DNA from: Paraburkholderia sp. BL9I2N2
GTDB taxonomy: Bacteria; Pseudomonadota; Gammaproteobacteria; Burkholderiales; Burkholderiaceae
Assembly (NCBI RefSeq): GCF_004339745.1
Contig: NZ_SMGP01000001.1
Span: 3,968,001 to 4,032,000 of the forward strand
Direction: 5' to 3'
Length of the DNA stretch: 64,000 bases
How positions within the stretch are numbered: the stretch's first letter is position 1; every line of letters begins with the position of its first letter. A model generated the notes under the pieces. That model was not told the DNA's origin and made no database searches. It worked only from the letters and a program-made list of their open reading frames with translations. The position numbers were made by a program, and so were the translations under genes. Of this stretch, positions 1 through 7,902 are shown piece after piece.

Positions 1-103
1 ACCGCAGGCCGAACGAGCATTCCGCGACACTTATCCTGAAATGTCGCCTCGTGCTGCGAAGGGCTACATAGGAAGTTATCTGAAGCGCGGCGAAGCAGGC
101 TAG
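1..103 (+). CDS. 3' end of an unidentified island cargo gene (partial)
   Basis: An open frame enters from the left edge and stops with TAG at 101-103. The visible 33 residues begin PQAERAFRDTYPEMSPRAAK and end in LKRGEAG. They are charged and probably helical, and I do not recognise the family. It converges on the last recombinase gene, whose stop is only 7 bp away. In GInt islands cargo follows the recombinase operon, so this is likely the terminal cargo gene. No start, domain or function can be given from this fragment, and a chance open frame cannot be fully excluded. Confidence 0.45.
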   Translation, partial: PQAERAFRDTYPEMSPRAAKGYIGSYLKRGEAG

Positions 104-110
104 ACGCTGC

Positions 111-1373
111 TCACTTCTTTAGCAAGCGCGCACGCTCAACTGGCGTCAGGTCACGGGTACCCAATTGAGTATCGTCATCGTTAAGTCGTCTTACCGCTCG
201 CCTGACCAACTCTGACTGCTTTTGATTGACGTACGCTCGCAGCGAATCGGGATTGCGCTGCCCCATTTCAAGCGCGACCGCTGCGCTCACTGAGGCCGTG
301 CTCGTGTCCAGCCCCAATGCGACTCGCGCGACCGTTTCGTCCCCCACCTTGTCTTCGGCAAATAAACCCCTAAAGCTATGAAGACCGGCACGGCGTGGTG
401 CACCGATTGATTTCATCCCCTTTCCAACAATGGCGGAAAGGGAATTGCCTCGGAGCGGCCGCCCCGTGCTCGCAGAGATGAAAATGTGGTCGTCCCCTCG
501 AGTCTCATCCCATCCCAATTCTGCCAGAAAGGTTGCGCGACAGTCATGAATGAAATTGAAAACGTTCATCGCTAAAACAGGAGGCACCACGAACCCGTTC
601 TGATAACCAAACTTCTGGGACGGCGGTACGCATACTAAGCCCCGGTCCGACATCTCCGCTAAACGCTCTTCAGAAAACTGCGAACAACGCAGGGCTGCGA
701 GCGAAGCCCGACGCCACCCCATCTCCTTCGCCAGCCTCAACATGAGCAAATTCCGAAAAGTGACGAACTCCGTGAAACCCTCCATGTATTGCGACAGCGC
801 CGAGACGTCGGTCTCGCTAGGTATATAACTAGCCACGCCACCTGTACAAGCCCCCGTTCTTTTATAAAGCAACGGAAAATAATTTTGTCCACCAAATCTG
901 TCCTTTGATGTCTCACCAAATATTTTCCGACAGCTAACTCGGCATTCAAATGGGCCTATCAGTTCTTTCAATTTGTTGGTGTGTTGATACCAAAGTAGAA
1001 AATTGTAAATTTCGATTAACTTTCCATTGACAGTTTTTTGGGCAGCCAAGGAATCGCCGCTACCCAACTTGTTTTCTTTAACCCTCTTGAATTCGGTATC
1101 ACGATACTTTTCTAACAATCGGTCATGCACATGCGTCAAAAACTGCCAATGCGACTCAACGTTAGGGACGTTGTACATGAAATCAAAAAAAGAGCCGACG
1201 CTACGAATTATTTTATCCACCGATTTTTCGTCTAGTGCTCGTCTATCTGACAGATACATTGAATAATCTATCAGTGGAATTACCAGTTCATCATCGTGAG
1301 AATAAGCAACGTAGTATAGACGCCCTTGTTCGCGCACCGGTTTTAATGAAACACGCTTACGTTCCGCATCCAT
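111..1373 (-). CDS. Tyrosine recombinase, third integrase of the GInt-like operon
   Basis: This 420-aa protein is a site-specific tyrosine recombinase that would act on the island ends during integration and excision. The catalytic domain fills the C-terminal half. Arg I is at R221 in GWRRASL, the H-x-x-R box is H332-S-F-R335, and the nucleophile is Y381. The box normally holding His/Trp, nine residues before the tyrosine, reads M-G-Q, so Gln372 replaces it. The spacing from that box to Tyr is canonical. It is the last gene of the operon, starting 17 bp after the coiled-coil gene. It is the most complete of the three active sites apart from the His/Trp change. GC content is low, as in the rest of the island. 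Confidence 0.85.
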   Translation of the reverse strand: MDAERKRVSLKPVREQGRLYYVAYSHDDELVIPLIDYSMYLSDRRALDEKSVDKIIRSVGSFFDFMYNVPNVESHWQFLTHVHDRLLEKYRDTEFKRVKENKLGSGDSLAAQKTVNGKLIEIYNFLLWYQHTNKLKELIGPFECRVSCRKIFGETSKDRFGGQNYFPLLYKRTGACTGGVASYIPSETDVSALSQYMEGFTEFVTFRNLLMLRLAKEMGWRRASLAALRCSQFSEERLAEMSDRGLVCVPPSQKFGYQNGFVVPPVLAMNVFNFIHDCRATFLAELGWDETRGDDHIFISASTGRPLRGNSLSAIVGKGMKSIGAPRRAGLHSFRGLFAEDKVGDETVARVALGLDTSTASVSAAVALEMGQRNPDSLRAYVNQKQSELVRRAVRRLNDDDTQLGTRDLTPVERARLLKK

Positions 1374-1390
1374 GCCATGATTCCTTATTG

Positions 1391-1984
1391 TCAGTTCTTG
1401 ACGATTGCAGGCTTTCTAAACAATCCGTGCTGTCTACACAAGTCCCTGATTTCAGACTCTCTGGCTTCGACATCAATCTTTGCATCTCTAAGTTCACGTC
1501 GCAACCGTACCAGTTCTGCCTCAAGAATTTTCGTTCGATTACGCTCCTTTTTCAACGCCCTTTTCGTCTGATTTTCAGTCAGCTCAGTTATCTCGTTTGC
1601 TGACTTTAACCGGCCAAATAAATCCTTCGTTATAGTACCCACTTCTTTGTGAAGCTCTGGATACCTTCCTAAAGTGCCATTTCCTATTTTTGAAAATGTC
1701 ACCGCCTCGACACCTATAATCTTGAGCGCCCCCTCATTTGTCCATATCAAAAACTGCCTTTGTGAAAAAGGTACCAAAATTCTTTCGGCATTTTTGTTGA
1801 TTTCGTTCCAAATCAAACGGGCAACTGCGGCATCTTTTTTGCAAGCTTCAAGCAAGCATCGCAACGCTTCTAGTTTATTCTTTATATTTTTTAACGCAAG
1901 TTCCTCTGAAGAATAAGCAATAGAAGGCTTAAGCTGCTTTTTGTCTTCCGGCTTTGGTCGAGTTGCCGATGAACTTTTACTCAT
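1391..1984 (-). CDS. Small coiled-coil protein of the recombinase operon
   Basis: This 197-aa, lysine- and arginine-rich protein has no catalytic motif that I can see. Residues about 135-185 form a long charged heptad-like helix ending near RDLCRQHG, consistent with a coiled coil or helix-loop-helix DNA-binding partner. Its ATG overlaps the TGA of the preceding recombinase (1981-1984), so translation is coupled. GInt operons encode one small putative helix-loop-helix protein that is required for movement, and Tn554 has a small TnpC; this gene takes that place. Here it is third in the operon rather than last. The role as accessory recombination protein is inferred from position and shape only. 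Confidence 0.7.
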   Translation of the reverse strand: MSKSSSATRPKPEDKKQLKPSIAYSSEELALKNIKNKLEALRCLLEACKKDAAVARLIWNEINKNAERILVPFSQRQFLIWTNEGALKIIGVEAVTFSKIGNGTLGRYPELHKEVGTITKDLFGRLKSANEITELTENQTKRALKKERNRTKILEAELVRLRRELRDAKIDVEARESEIRDLCRQHGLFRKPAIVKN

Positions 1985-4143
1985 AGATTTATCTCAAACC
2001 GTGCACGCATGAGCTCGATTCCTTGAGTCAAGTTTTTCAATTCGGTCTCGAGTCTTTTACGTTCAAAAGCCGTCAAACAATCATCCGCCAGTCGCCTCTC
2101 CATTCGCACGCGGTCATCAGTCAGATTACGTATATAGGCCGGCTTCGCCTGGTGAAAGTTGCAGTTATCGCAAATCATTGGAGACGCATTCTCCGGACAA
2201 AGTCTCCCTTCGCTACGTGAATAGCACCGCGCAGACTTAATCTTCACGGCACCACCAATCATACATTCGCCATGTTTCATTGGTTTTGGAAAGTGACCTC
2301 GAGCCTTGACCGCCTGAAACACAGCCTGTGCTTTCTCGTCCGTCCCTCCGTGGAACTTGGCTGACCCGGCGACTTTAAGAGCCAAACGTTTAATAATTTT
2401 TTTATAACCCCCAGACACTCTGCCGTTGTTGAGTACAATAAGTATCTCTTCCATGAGTTTTCCGTAGCCGACCTCTTCGAGGTCTTTATGCCTATCGTCT
2501 AAATCGGCTAGTGCCGCACGCTTAAGCTCCTCCACTTCGTCGGGAGATATGTCAAATATACTTTGAAAATCTGGACGGCTGAGTGAATCGCCCACATAGC
2601 CGACAGTTGTCGTCAAAGCATCATGCCCCATCTGAAAACTGAGCGCTTGAATATCCCCGTTCTCGTAGCGATAAAAATGCATAACTGCGTGCATTCGCCG
2701 AAACGTTCTCAAGCCGCCGAATTCTACGTTAGCGCCGAGGGCTTCAACCACGACCGAAAAATCTACGTCTCGTCTTCCGCGCGTAGATTCACGAAAGCTA
2801 AATCTTGTCTTGGAATTCAGTCCATTTTTACGATTGAATGTTCGAGTACAAAAAATCGAACTATCGTTTTGACCTTGACTATCCAAGCGTTCCAACTGAA
2901 GCTGCAAATCTTCAAGAGAAGCAATTGCGTCTTTCGTAGTTGCGTTGACGAAAAACGGAACCCTTTTCTTTGCTCCCTTTTCCAAATAAAAAGACACTAC
3001 AGCCAACTCCAATGATATGTCAACTACGCGTAGATTTCCGGTTTGAAGACCAACAATAGGATGCGTAATTTCACCCGGCCGCCTTGCATTAAAAAGACTG
3101 ATAAGAATTGCACACGATGCCATAAAGCAATCTATAGCATCTCTTAATGAAATGCTCGAAGAATCGGTATGATGCTGCGAATGACTTAGTCTATTAATCG
3201 GGCGAGGAAGCAATTTATTGAGTACCGCCAGATTGCGCGATGCAAAAAGCACCTCGCGCACATTGTGCCCTACCCATTTATATCCAGACTCAGCATTTTT
3301 TTCGTATAAATCGATTATCTCCTCTAGTAGAGAATGCAATAATGGGCCGCGCTCGTAAAGCCAAAGAAATGACACGCGTAGAAGTCGTCCGACAACCTGC
3401 TGCGGCAAATTTCTTGTGCTTTGCCGGGGCTTCCCGAGTCTGTCGGCTAGTATCGAAGGACGTGGGTACGGACGGAATGATATTTTTAACTCAGGTATGA
3501 TTTCGCAGAACCTATTAATGTGCAAAAAGGTTATTTTCAAAGCACTTGAACTTGTCTTTTTCTTGCTGGCGTCGCTTTTCGCTTTCAACTGACCGTTGAA
3601 ATGTACCAAATTAGTACCTAAACGTTTGGCGACGAGACCGTTTTCCATGGACGCACCATCTTCCAAAGATGCGATTCTTTCTTCAATTCTTAGTGCATCT
3701 ATGTGACCACCGCTGGCAAGTGTCGAAGCGAATTCTTCAAACACCTTTTCCGTTGCAGTTCTCAAACTCAGACAGTTGCGAAGCCAAAGAAATTCGAGAA
3801 ATAGAACTATTTCTCTGACAATCAACGTAGCCTGTCGCGCACGGGAATGCGTATCTCGGGAAGAATGCGACAAATAATGGTCGACTGTTGCGACAAGTAT
3901 CGCAGCGTACTCGACATGCTCCGCGAAACTTATTACCTGCTGAGTGATTTGATTGGGTGGCAAGAGCAATTCCCGAATGTCTGCCTCCCACACTCCACCG
4001 CCTTCAACATCGAGTTTATCAAGACGTAGAACCCAATCTTCACCGAGATGCAGTTCCGAACAAATAATGCGTTCGTTAATCCAACTCGGCGAAATTGGCG
4101 TTGGAGCTATCGCGGAATCTTCAACTTTATTCGGTATATTCAT
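1981..4143 (-). CDS. Large tyrosine recombinase, second integrase of the operon
   Basis: This 720-aa tyrosine recombinase has a long N-terminal region and a catalytic core at about 340-520. Arg I is R355 in NARRPGE, followed by the usual Glu three residues later. The H-x-x-R box reads R479-T-F-R482, so the His appears replaced by Arg. The third box is MGHDALTTT with H507, and the nucleophile is Y516 at canonical spacing. The C-terminal tail carries C627, C640, C649 and a C658-x2-C661 pair, suggesting a zinc-binding element. The ATG at 4141-4143 overlaps the previous gene's TGA. A TTG codon immediately upstream is an alternative start. Confidence 0.85.
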   Translation of the reverse strand: MNIPNKVEDSAIAPTPISPSWINERIICSELHLGEDWVLRLDKLDVEGGGVWEADIRELLLPPNQITQQVISFAEHVEYAAILVATVDHYLSHSSRDTHSRARQATLIVREIVLFLEFLWLRNCLSLRTATEKVFEEFASTLASGGHIDALRIEERIASLEDGASMENGLVAKRLGTNLVHFNGQLKAKSDASKKKTSSSALKITFLHINRFCEIIPELKISFRPYPRPSILADRLGKPRQSTRNLPQQVVGRLLRVSFLWLYERGPLLHSLLEEIIDLYEKNAESGYKWVGHNVREVLFASRNLAVLNKLLPRPINRLSHSQHHTDSSSISLRDAIDCFMASCAILISLFNARRPGEITHPIVGLQTGNLRVVDISLELAVVSFYLEKGAKKRVPFFVNATTKDAIASLEDLQLQLERLDSQGQNDSSIFCTRTFNRKNGLNSKTRFSFRESTRGRRDVDFSVVVEALGANVEFGGLRTFRRMHAVMHFYRYENGDIQALSFQMGHDALTTTVGYVGDSLSRPDFQSIFDISPDEVEELKRAALADLDDRHKDLEEVGYGKLMEEILIVLNNGRVSGGYKKIIKRLALKVAGSAKFHGGTDEKAQAVFQAVKARGHFPKPMKHGECMIGGAVKIKSARCYSRSEGRLCPENASPMICDNCNFHQAKPAYIRNLTDDRVRMERRLADDCLTAFERKRLETELKNLTQGIELMRARFEINL

Positions 4144-6122
4144 CAAACTTCCTCAATTGCCACGTATCGCTTCAATTTTTCCCAGTAGGGACCGGTTTGT
4201 ATGAACTGCATGAATGCCAGGGCGAACAGCATCGCTGGACCGTGGAATTCTCGGAACGCAGCATCGTTGTCGGCAAGCAGTCGCCGCCAGTTTTTCTTGT
4301 AATACTGAACAAAACGTGATAACTCTTCCACACTTGATGCGCTAACGGAAATGCGGTTGTTTGCACATCCACGCCCGGAATGACATCGCTTTGCATCACA
4401 TATTCCGTCCATTAGCCAATCCACATTCGGCGGATTTTCAGGCGCGACGCATAATGTTCCATCACCAATTGGTATTGCGAGATTAGGGTCAAATTTCTGA
4501 AAGCGTAGTCTTTTGACGAATTCTGAATGTTCGCCCCACAAGGAAATTTTCAAAGTCGAATCAAGTCTGCGTTGAAACTCCAGGTTTATAGAGCTGGATA
4601 GTAGTTTTGTAATGAGTTGGTCCGCGTAATGTGCCGTTGTTCCAATATAGGAGTGGTCGGCAACCATCTGAGCGTCGAGCAATCCATTGCGACGTCGCAT
4701 GCTGATAAGCAAAAGCATATGGTTTCTGATTTGCTCGTCGCTGAACCATTCTATTCTGTGGCGCGCCAACATCATTCTTTTTGGACGTTCCATGTTGGTC
4801 AACTGCGTCATCACTTTCTTTGATGGCCGCGACCAGCAAAACCACAAGCGCTCGTCATCGGCGTCAATCAGTCCTCGCCCATGTAATTGATGATAGTTCC
4901 AAATGAGTAAATTGATGGCAATCCACGCGCCGCGGTCACCCGGACCAACAAATACCTGCTGCGTGCGTTTGTCGACTTTACCTTTTAAACCTTGAATCAA
5001 GTATCCATTTTCGGAAGGGATTAGATTGTTGATTCTCATATTCAACAATGCATCCGCATTCCAGCCGGTGTGGATAAGTAGGATATGAAATGAAGCTACC
5101 ATCTCGCGAGAGTTCACACAGATGGTCAGGCCTGCAATTTGGCGAATACTTACAGCGCCGCATTCCTCTTCTGCAATCTCGAGCTTAGAGGTTATCTTCG
5201 CTTGAAGGAGCCTATCAAAGCAGAGGCTTAATAAATTTCGACTGATGCGCTTATTGCGCTCAAATCTTCCCAAAGCGCCGATAACAGTTTCGATAGGAAA
5301 GTCCCAAATGGTCAACATATTTTTTTGAGCAACTACCCGGTCGTTCACAAAATTGACGATATGCCTGTAGTCGGCTCGGGGGATAGCTTTACGGGCATAG
5401 GTGCGCATCGTATTCCGTACTTTTGACCAAAACTCCAAGTCATATGTGCACGCATCTTTAACCGCCTCTATGTCATCCATCAATCGCTTAAGGGAGGTTT
5501 CGCGCAAGTCTTCAATACGCTCATGAGGAATGGCCCCAATCGGGTCCACAATATCGGAGTCTACTGAAGGCAGCTCGCTCAAAGTGGCTCGGGGTTTGTG
5601 CCTTTCTCTTAGAACCGTTTGAAAATATCGGCGATGGCTCGATACATCTTCCGCAAATAAGGCTTTGGGAACCTCCTCAGCCATAAAACGGCGGAAGACG
5701 CTTGAATTGGCTGCTCGCGTTGGTCCAGCCCAACTCGGGACCAAAGAAATCAAGGCTTCGACCTTGTCAAAAAGCCTAATAACGTCAGCTCTGCCTATCG
5801 TACGGATGGGTTTGCACAAAATTGCTTTGGCTACATCGTCTCCGCCGGCAAGGGTCAGAACTTTTGAAAAGACAAGCAAATCGCCACTTATCGCTCCCTC
5901 CGTTACGCTCCTCCCGTGCAAAGCAAGCAGCACCGCCGCGACCCATGTGCCTGCCATCGTCATCCCCAGTTCACCGGCATCAACGCTTACCGGCCGCAGA
6001 TAGTCACGGCCTTTGACCCGTCTCGCCATGTTGAAGACCAACACGTCCGGGACTGAGCGGTTAGTCAGTGCGATATAAGTAGGCATTGTCTTTGATTCAT
6101 CGGTCGTTGTTGGGTTAGTCAC
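4143..6122 (-). CDS. Large tyrosine recombinase-like protein, first gene of the operon
   Basis: This 659-aa protein belongs to the tyrosine recombinase family by its C-terminal signature: DHSYIGTTAHYAD, with H490 and Y499 at the standard nine-residue spacing. The Arg I motif reads H-T-G-W-N355-A, so Asn stands where the catalytic Arg is expected. The H-x-x-R box seems to be E463-Q-I-R466. It may therefore be a structural or DNA-binding subunit, or act only together with its partners. A Cys cluster (C575, C580, C586) follows the core. It is the first gene transcribed, and its start lies only about 30 bp from the comM remnant, leaving little room for its own promoter. Confidence 0.8.
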   Translation of the reverse strand: MTNPTTTDESKTMPTYIALTNRSVPDVLVFNMARRVKGRDYLRPVSVDAGELGMTMAGTWVAAVLLALHGRSVTEGAISGDLLVFSKVLTLAGGDDVAKAILCKPIRTIGRADVIRLFDKVEALISLVPSWAGPTRAANSSVFRRFMAEEVPKALFAEDVSSHRRYFQTVLRERHKPRATLSELPSVDSDIVDPIGAIPHERIEDLRETSLKRLMDDIEAVKDACTYDLEFWSKVRNTMRTYARKAIPRADYRHIVNFVNDRVVAQKNMLTIWDFPIETVIGALGRFERNKRISRNLLSLCFDRLLQAKITSKLEIAEEECGAVSIRQIAGLTICVNSREMVASFHILLIHTGWNADALLNMRINNLIPSENGYLIQGLKGKVDKRTQQVFVGPGDRGAWIAINLLIWNYHQLHGRGLIDADDERLWFCWSRPSKKVMTQLTNMERPKRMMLARHRIEWFSDEQIRNHMLLLISMRRRNGLLDAQMVADHSYIGTTAHYADQLITKLLSSSINLEFQRRLDSTLKISLWGEHSEFVKRLRFQKFDPNLAIPIGDGTLCVAPENPPNVDWLMDGICDAKRCHSGRGCANNRISVSASSVEELSRFVQYYKKNWRRLLADNDAAFREFHGPAMLFALAFMQFIQTGPYWEKLKRYVAIEEV

Positions 6123-6131
6123 CTAGAGCGT

Positions 6132-7559
6132 ATGGAGAATACTACAGAGATTCTCACCGTCAATCTCGCGCCCGCCGATCTGCCCAAGGAATCCGGCCGC
6201 TTCGATCTGCCAATCGCGTTGGGCATCCTCGCCGCGAGCGGCCAGATTCCCGCCGAGTCCTTGCTGCATCGTGAATTCGCGGGCGAACTGTCGTTGACCG
6301 GCGCGCTCAGGCCGATGCGCGGCGCTTTCGCCATGGCGTGCGGAACGGCGCGCAGCGCCGTGGCTCAAGGCGGCGGTGCGGCGCAGTCCGTCGGGATTGC
6401 GAGCGCGCTTGCCGCATGCGAGTCGCCCGCTCATTCCACGCCGCAGCTCTATCTGCCCGCTGCGAGCGCGGCGGAAGCGGCGCTCGTACCCGGCGTCGAT
6501 GTCTACGGCGCAGCCGATCTGCCTTCGCTGTGCGCCCATCTCGCGGGAGCGCCAGACGCGCGGCTCTATCCAATCGCCGTGCCGGACCTCGCCGAAAGCC
6601 CAGCAGCCGTCGTACCGGATATGGGCGATGTCATCGGTCAACGCGGCGCGCGCCGGGCGCTTGAAGTCGCCGCGGCCGGCGGCCATCATGTCTTGCTGGT
6701 CGGGCCGCCCGGCGCGGGCAAATCGATGCTCGCCGCCCGCCTGCCGGGCCTGCTGCCGCCCATGACCGACGACGAAGCGCTCGCCTCCGCTGCGTTGTTG
6801 TCCGCCAGCCGGGCCGGTTTCATGCCCTCGCAATGGCGTCGACGACCGTTTCGCGCCCCGCATCATTCGTCGAGCGCCGCGGCGCTGGTCGGCGGGCGCA
6901 ACCCGCCGCAGCCCGGTGAAATCACGTTGGCGCATCTAGGCGTGCTCTTTCTCGACGAACTTCCTGAATTCGATCGCCAAGTCCTCGAAACGCTGCGTGA
7001 GCCGCTTGAGGCCGGGCGCATCACAATCTCACGCGCCGCCTTGCAGGCGGATTTTCCGGCAGCCTGCCAGTTAATCGCCGCCATGAATCCTTGCCCATGC
7101 GGCTGGCGCGGCGATCCCAACGGCCGCTGCCGCTGCACACCCGAGATTGCTGCGCGGTATTTGCGCAAGCTTTCCGGGCCGCTGCTCGACCGGATCGACA
7201 TCCAACTTGAGATACCAGCGCTCACGCCGGCGGAACTGTCCGCCCGTTCAACGGCGGCCGGCGAGACAAGCGCGGCCATTGCGGCACGCGTCAGCCGCGC
7301 CCGCGAGCGGCAATTGAGTCGTCAGGGCAAAACCAATCGCGAACTGGGAGGACGAGAAGTGGACGAGGTCTGCCGCCCCGACTCAGCGGGCGAAGCCTTG
7401 CTGCGCGAAGCAGGTGAGCGCTTCGGCTGGTCGGCGCGCGCGTACTACCGGGTTCTGAAGGTGGCGCGCACCATCGCCGACCTCACCGGCGCGCCCATGC
7501 CGAGCGCCGCGCAGATCGGCGAAGCGATCCAATATCGCCGGGCTTTTGGCTCCCTATGA
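6132..7559 (+). pseudogene. comM: comM (yifB), 3' part, interrupted by the island
   Basis: ComM is a hexameric AAA+ helicase that promotes branch migration during natural transformation. The frame from an island-supplied ATG (6132) to TGA 7557-7559 gives 475 residues. The first genuine ComM residues are at about TVNLAPADLPKE, which lies near residue 65 of intact ComM proteins (about 510 aa). The N-terminal segment is therefore missing, and the N-terminal ChlI-like domain is cut. The AAA+ core is intact: Walker A GPPGAGKS (191-198), Walker B LFLDELPEF (272-280) and the C-rich motif near MNPCPCGW. No Shine-Dalgarno sequence precedes the ATG, so translation is doubtful. The missing 5' part should lie beyond the other island end. 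Confidence 0.85.
6135..6155. other. Candidate attachment (crossover) site at the island/comM junction
   Basis: The arms gagaat (6135-6140) and attctc (6150-6155) are perfect inverted copies separated by the 9-bp spacer actacagag. Two short inverted arms around a spacer of 6-9 bp is the usual layout of a tyrosine recombinase core site. Sequence matching comM coding begins at about 6153, so the right arm coincides with the junction. The matching island end is outside the window, so the crossover cannot be confirmed here. Confidence 0.4.
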
Positions 7560-7587
7560 GGTGAAAAATCTGCTGTCAAGACTTGAC

Positions 7588-7596
7588 TTATGCACA
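7588..7596 (+). promoter_or_regulatory. DnaA-box match TTATGCACA
   Basis: This is an exact match to the relaxed consensus TTATNCACA. It directly abuts a perfect odd palindrome, GTCAAG-A-CTTGAC (7575-7587). It lies in the 343-bp gap 7560-7902 between the convergent comM remnant and the lipoprotein gene. That gap also holds an AT-rich stretch around 7655-7683, a perfect hairpin tgcccat-aga-atgggca (7714-7730) and a second DnaA box. I see no gene in the gap. Function is unproven. Confidence 0.35.
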
Positions 7597-7713
7597 CGCG
7601 CACGTTCCAGATAGATTTTGAAACAACTGAAAGGTACGTCGCGGGCAGCATCCGAAAAGCATTGATTTGATTGACTTTTTTTAACGACCTTGTGCGAGAC
7701 GAATCTGACAGAG

Positions 7714-7730
7714 TGCCCATAGAATGGGCA
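7714..7730. terminator. Small perfect hairpin downstream of comM, possible terminator
   Basis: The arms tgcccat and atgggca are perfect inverted copies with a 3-nt loop. There is no T-run on either side, so if it terminates transcription it would not be a classical intrinsic terminator. It could equally be a protein-binding palindrome. Confidence 0.25.
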
Positions 7731-7763
7731 TCTCCGGCCAATTTGCCCGAGTTCTCAACAGAG

Positions 7764-7772
7764 TTATCCACA
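7764..7772 (+). promoter_or_regulatory. DnaA-box match TTATCCACA
   Basis: This is a perfect match to the strong DnaA box, on the same strand as the box at 7588 and 176 bp away from it. Two such sites so close together in a GC-rich genome are unlikely by chance. The neighbourhood lacks dnaA, dnaN or gyrB, so this is not the main replication origin. Confidence 0.35.
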
Positions 7773-7902
7773 GGCGCGGTGAGTAACAGGAAAACTTCAA
7801 CGTAAACCGGGAATTAGCGCGCGATGCTGCGAAGGAACTTTCACTGTGCGCAGCGCCTCAGTTGAGCCCCATCACGCGCCGAATCGGACAAAAATACCGC
7901 TC

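Larger units (their letters stand above)
1..6152. mobile_element. GInt-like genomic island, recombination-module end, inserted in comM
   Basis: This is the terminal part of an integrated island. It contains a leftward operon of three distinct tyrosine recombinases plus one small coiled-coil protein, followed by the tail of a convergent cargo gene that runs off the left edge. Three integrases with one small partner at one island end, cargo beyond them, is the published plan of GInt elements. Tn554 has two recombinases plus TnpC, and RIT elements have three recombinases without a small partner, so both fit less well. The DNA is clearly AT-richer than the chromosome to the right. The right boundary is placed at about 6150-6155, where recognisable comM reading begins. 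The left boundary and most of the cargo are outside the window. Confidence 0.8.

Noticed and set aside
6123..6935. Minus-strand frame spanning the island junction
   Set aside because: Antisense to comM, no recognisable protein features.
7560..7902. Chromosomal replication origin
   Set aside because: Only two DnaA boxes, and no dnaA, dnaN, gyrB, rpmH or parAB nearby.
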